Below, one piece after another: positions 62,611 to 64,000 of a stretch of DNA of 64,000 bases. Within the stretch, counting starts at the first letter, position 1. Every line of letters begins with the position of its first letter. Source of the DNA: Tenacibaculum skagerrakense (lineage in GTDB: Bacteria > Bacteroidota > Bacteroidia > Flavobacteriales > Flavobacteriaceae); assembly GCF_004345825.1 (NCBI RefSeq), contig NZ_SLXM01000001.1:806001-870000 (forward strand), given 5' to 3'. The notes under the pieces were generated by a model. That model ran no database searches. It worked only from the letters and a program-made list of their open reading frames with translations, and was not told where the DNA came from. The position numbers and the translations under genes are program-made.

Positions 62611-62664
62611 GGAGAAGTACCGTATTGGGGATATTTATATATTGGTGCTTCTCCTTTCTTTTTT
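62611..62664 (+). terminator. Terminator-like hairpin after the kdsA operon
   Basis: GGAGAAGTACC / GGTGCTTCTCC (one G-T pair) around a 22-base loop, then TTTCTTTTTT. The large loop makes it weaker than the others in the window. Confidence 0.55.
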
Positions 62665-62666
62665 AT

Positions 62667-63545
62667 TCATTTAAATCGGATAAAAACAGGTTTATCAAAA
62701 TAATAACTTGGAGTGTACACAGGTTCATTTTCAGCAAAACGATACCAAGGAGAAATGTCTATATCTTCAAAATTCTTTAATAAGCAAACGTTTTGAGCAG
62801 GAGTATTTCCTTGAACAAGTAAGTACATTTTTTCTCCTTTGTCATTCATTATTTCATCAGCTATGATTTCTATATGCCCTGGAAATCCTGGTTGAATTAA
62901 CATATCTCCAATTTTTAAATCTTTAATTTTAACCTTAGGAAGTTCTGCATGAAGAGAAGCTGTACCAGCGTAAGTAAAAATTAAATTCAGGTAATTATAG
63001 AAGTTGCTTTTAGAATAATTTGCGTTAGTGGTTTTAAGAAATTTTACTTTGCTTCCATTAATTTTAGGTCTGTAACCTTCTGCATATTGCTTCCAAGAAC
63101 AATAATGGCCAGAAGTAAATTTAAATCCGATTTTATGTTGCAGATTTTTATTCCATAAATATTCAGCTCTAATTCTCATTAACGCATCGGCACACTGTTG
63201 TAATCCATTTTTTGGAACAGGTATTTCTAAAATAGCATCATGCCAATGTTGTGCGAAATACTCAGAACCATCAAAATTGATAATAGGAGTTCCGTATTTT
63301 TTTAACTTATAATTTCTTAGGTACTCTTCAAAAGAACCTTGTGGATAAGTAACTCTTTTAAAGCCTTCAGGAACCCTAACTCTTGTACTAATTGAATCAC
63401 CAGATTCGTTAATATAACTAGGTTTGGAAATAGTGTTTTTAACAATGCCTTTTAAATGATTTGTGATTTGTTTTCCTTTAGAATTAGTTCTAATTAAAAA
63501 AAAGACACTTAGTATACTTGCAATTAAAATGATACTTTTTCTCAT
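62667..63545 (-). CDS. DUF4846 protein
   Basis: 292 aa. N-terminal hydrophobic anchor (SIILIASILSVFFLI). Mature domain carries the DUF4846 signature: WHDAILEIPVPKNGLQQCADALMRIRAEYLW, SGHYCSWKQYAEGYRP, and IKIGDMLIQPGFPGHIEIIADE-type segments, ending in QGNTPAQNVCLLKN. A NlpC/P60- or cysteine-hydrolase-like fold seems possible from the conserved C/H residues; unproven. It is divergent from the truncated transglutaminase gene. Confidence 0.85.
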   Translation of the reverse strand: MRKSIILIASILSVFFLIRTNSKGKQITNHLKGIVKNTISKPSYINESGDSISTRVRVPEGFKRVTYPQGSFEEYLRNYKLKKYGTPIINFDGSEYFAQHWHDAILEIPVPKNGLQQCADALMRIRAEYLWNKNLQHKIGFKFTSGHYCSWKQYAEGYRPKINGSKVKFLKTTNANYSKSNFYNYLNLIFTYAGTASLHAELPKVKIKDLKIGDMLIQPGFPGHIEIIADEIMNDKGEKMYLLVQGNTPAQNVCLLKNFEDIDISPWYRFAENEPVYTPSYYFDKPVFIRFK

Positions 63546-63654
63546 AGCCTAAATTTATAATTATATTTATAACAATTTGAAAAGCACATTTATTATGCCG
63601 TTTTATATATAGGCACGATTTTTGGTTTTTTGATAGCAGTTTTAAAATAACAGT

Positions 63655-64000
63655 ATGAGAGTTTTAATTTTTACACTTTTCTTGTCATTTATAGGGTTTG
63701 CACAAGATTTTTCTGAAATCAATTTAAAAATAAAGGCATATCCAAAATCGTTAACTGCGGAGCAATTAGCCAAAAAGATTAGTAAAGATTTTTCTAATAA
63801 AGAAACCCAAACAAAAGCAGTTTATAGTTGGTTAACGGCTAATATTCGTTATGATTTGGAGGAGTTTTACAATCCAAATCGAGCAACAAAAGTAAGTTTT
63901 CAATACCAAACCTTGGAGGAACGTGATAGAAAATTAAAAGCTATTAAAGATGAAATTGTACATGAAACAATGACTTCTAGAAAAGCTGTTTGCGAGGGAT
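63655..64000 (+). CDS. Transglutaminase-domain protein, N-terminal part (truncated by window edge)
   Basis: 115 residues visible. Signal peptide (MRVLIFTLFLSFIGFAQ), then SLTAEQLAKKISKDFSNKETQTKAVYSWLTANIRYDLEEFYNPNR, the usual start of a Bacteroidota transglutaminase-like domain. The last visible residues, SRKAVCEG, hold the catalytic cysteine. His and Asp of the triad would be past the edge. Extracytoplasmic. Confidence 0.85.
   Translation, partial: MRVLIFTLFLSFIGFAQDFSEINLKIKAYPKSLTAEQLAKKISKDFSNKETQTKAVYSWLTANIRYDLEEFYNPNRATKVSFQYQTLEERDRKLKAIKDEIVHETMTSRKAVCEG

Overview
The window reads as chromosome of a low-GC marine-type Flavobacteriaceae bacterium (Bacteroidota). The evidence is: strongly AT-rich DNA; almost no Shine-Dalgarno sequences; several promoters of the Bacteroidota -7 form TAnnTTTG, some giving nearly leaderless mRNAs; many SPII lipoproteins; a TonB receptor with an N-terminal carboxypeptidase-regulatory domain; a type IX secretion C-terminal domain on a PhoD phosphatase; a Bacteroidota-sized GyrB; and typical DUF families (DUF4136, DUF4197, DUF4846, DUF5522). 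The genus is not determinable by eye; a Tenacibaculum/Polaribacter-like relative is a guess.

Layout. 1-7.8 kb: GNAT fragment, malate dehydrogenase, a beta-barrel-like protein, gyrB, a lipoprotein and asnB. 8-17.1 kb: a GH9 lipoprotein, then a full tryptophan operon, trpL-E-G-D-(four-helix protein)-C-F-B-A, preceded by a classical attenuator (17-aa leader peptide with three consecutive Trp codons plus an intrinsic terminator). The operon is peppered with AT-rich inverted repeats and REP-like palindromes, two of which lie in frame inside trpF. 17.1-21.8 kb: FrnE/DsbA-like and TlpA-like redox proteins, recQ, and an ECF sigma factor with a membrane protein. 21.9-29.2 kb: a sugar locus (TonB receptor, SUT/SLC45-like transporter, GH100-like hydrolase, PfkB kinase, divergent LacI regulator, paired operators), best explained by sucrose or a related fructoside. 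29.3-33.1 kb: a GbsR-DCC-membrane-epimerase-SRPBCC operon.

33.2-38.3 kb: a stand-alone TonB plug protein, a small membrane protein, fused isobutyryl-CoA mutase IcmF carrying a 30-codon in-frame REP-like insertion, and a small HExxH membrane protein. 38.5-45.8 kb: PhoD with a T9SS domain, a LysR regulator divergent from hutH-hutU, and a DUF4136 lipoprotein. 45.8-51.5 kb: assorted lipoproteins, DUF5522 and DUF4197 proteins, a substrate-binding-like protein with no normal start codon, an arylsulfotransferase-like lipoprotein and pyrF. 51.5-55.9 kb: an OppB-type permease with two thioredoxin-like lipoproteins, then tpiA-prmA-clpS-orf. 56.8-64 kb: secreted proteases (M57, S8, M28), kdsA with a transglutaminase-like protein, DUF4846, and a truncated transglutaminase gene.

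The most novel-looking element is at 55.9-56.5 kb, a protein-free stretch holding three tandem transcription units. Each has an identically spaced promoter-like motif (GTGACTTT-N11-TGTGTCTTA, ECF-like), a variable body, a conserved 39-nt block and an intrinsic terminator. I read this as an array of three paralogous small RNAs of about 240, 127 and 83 nt.
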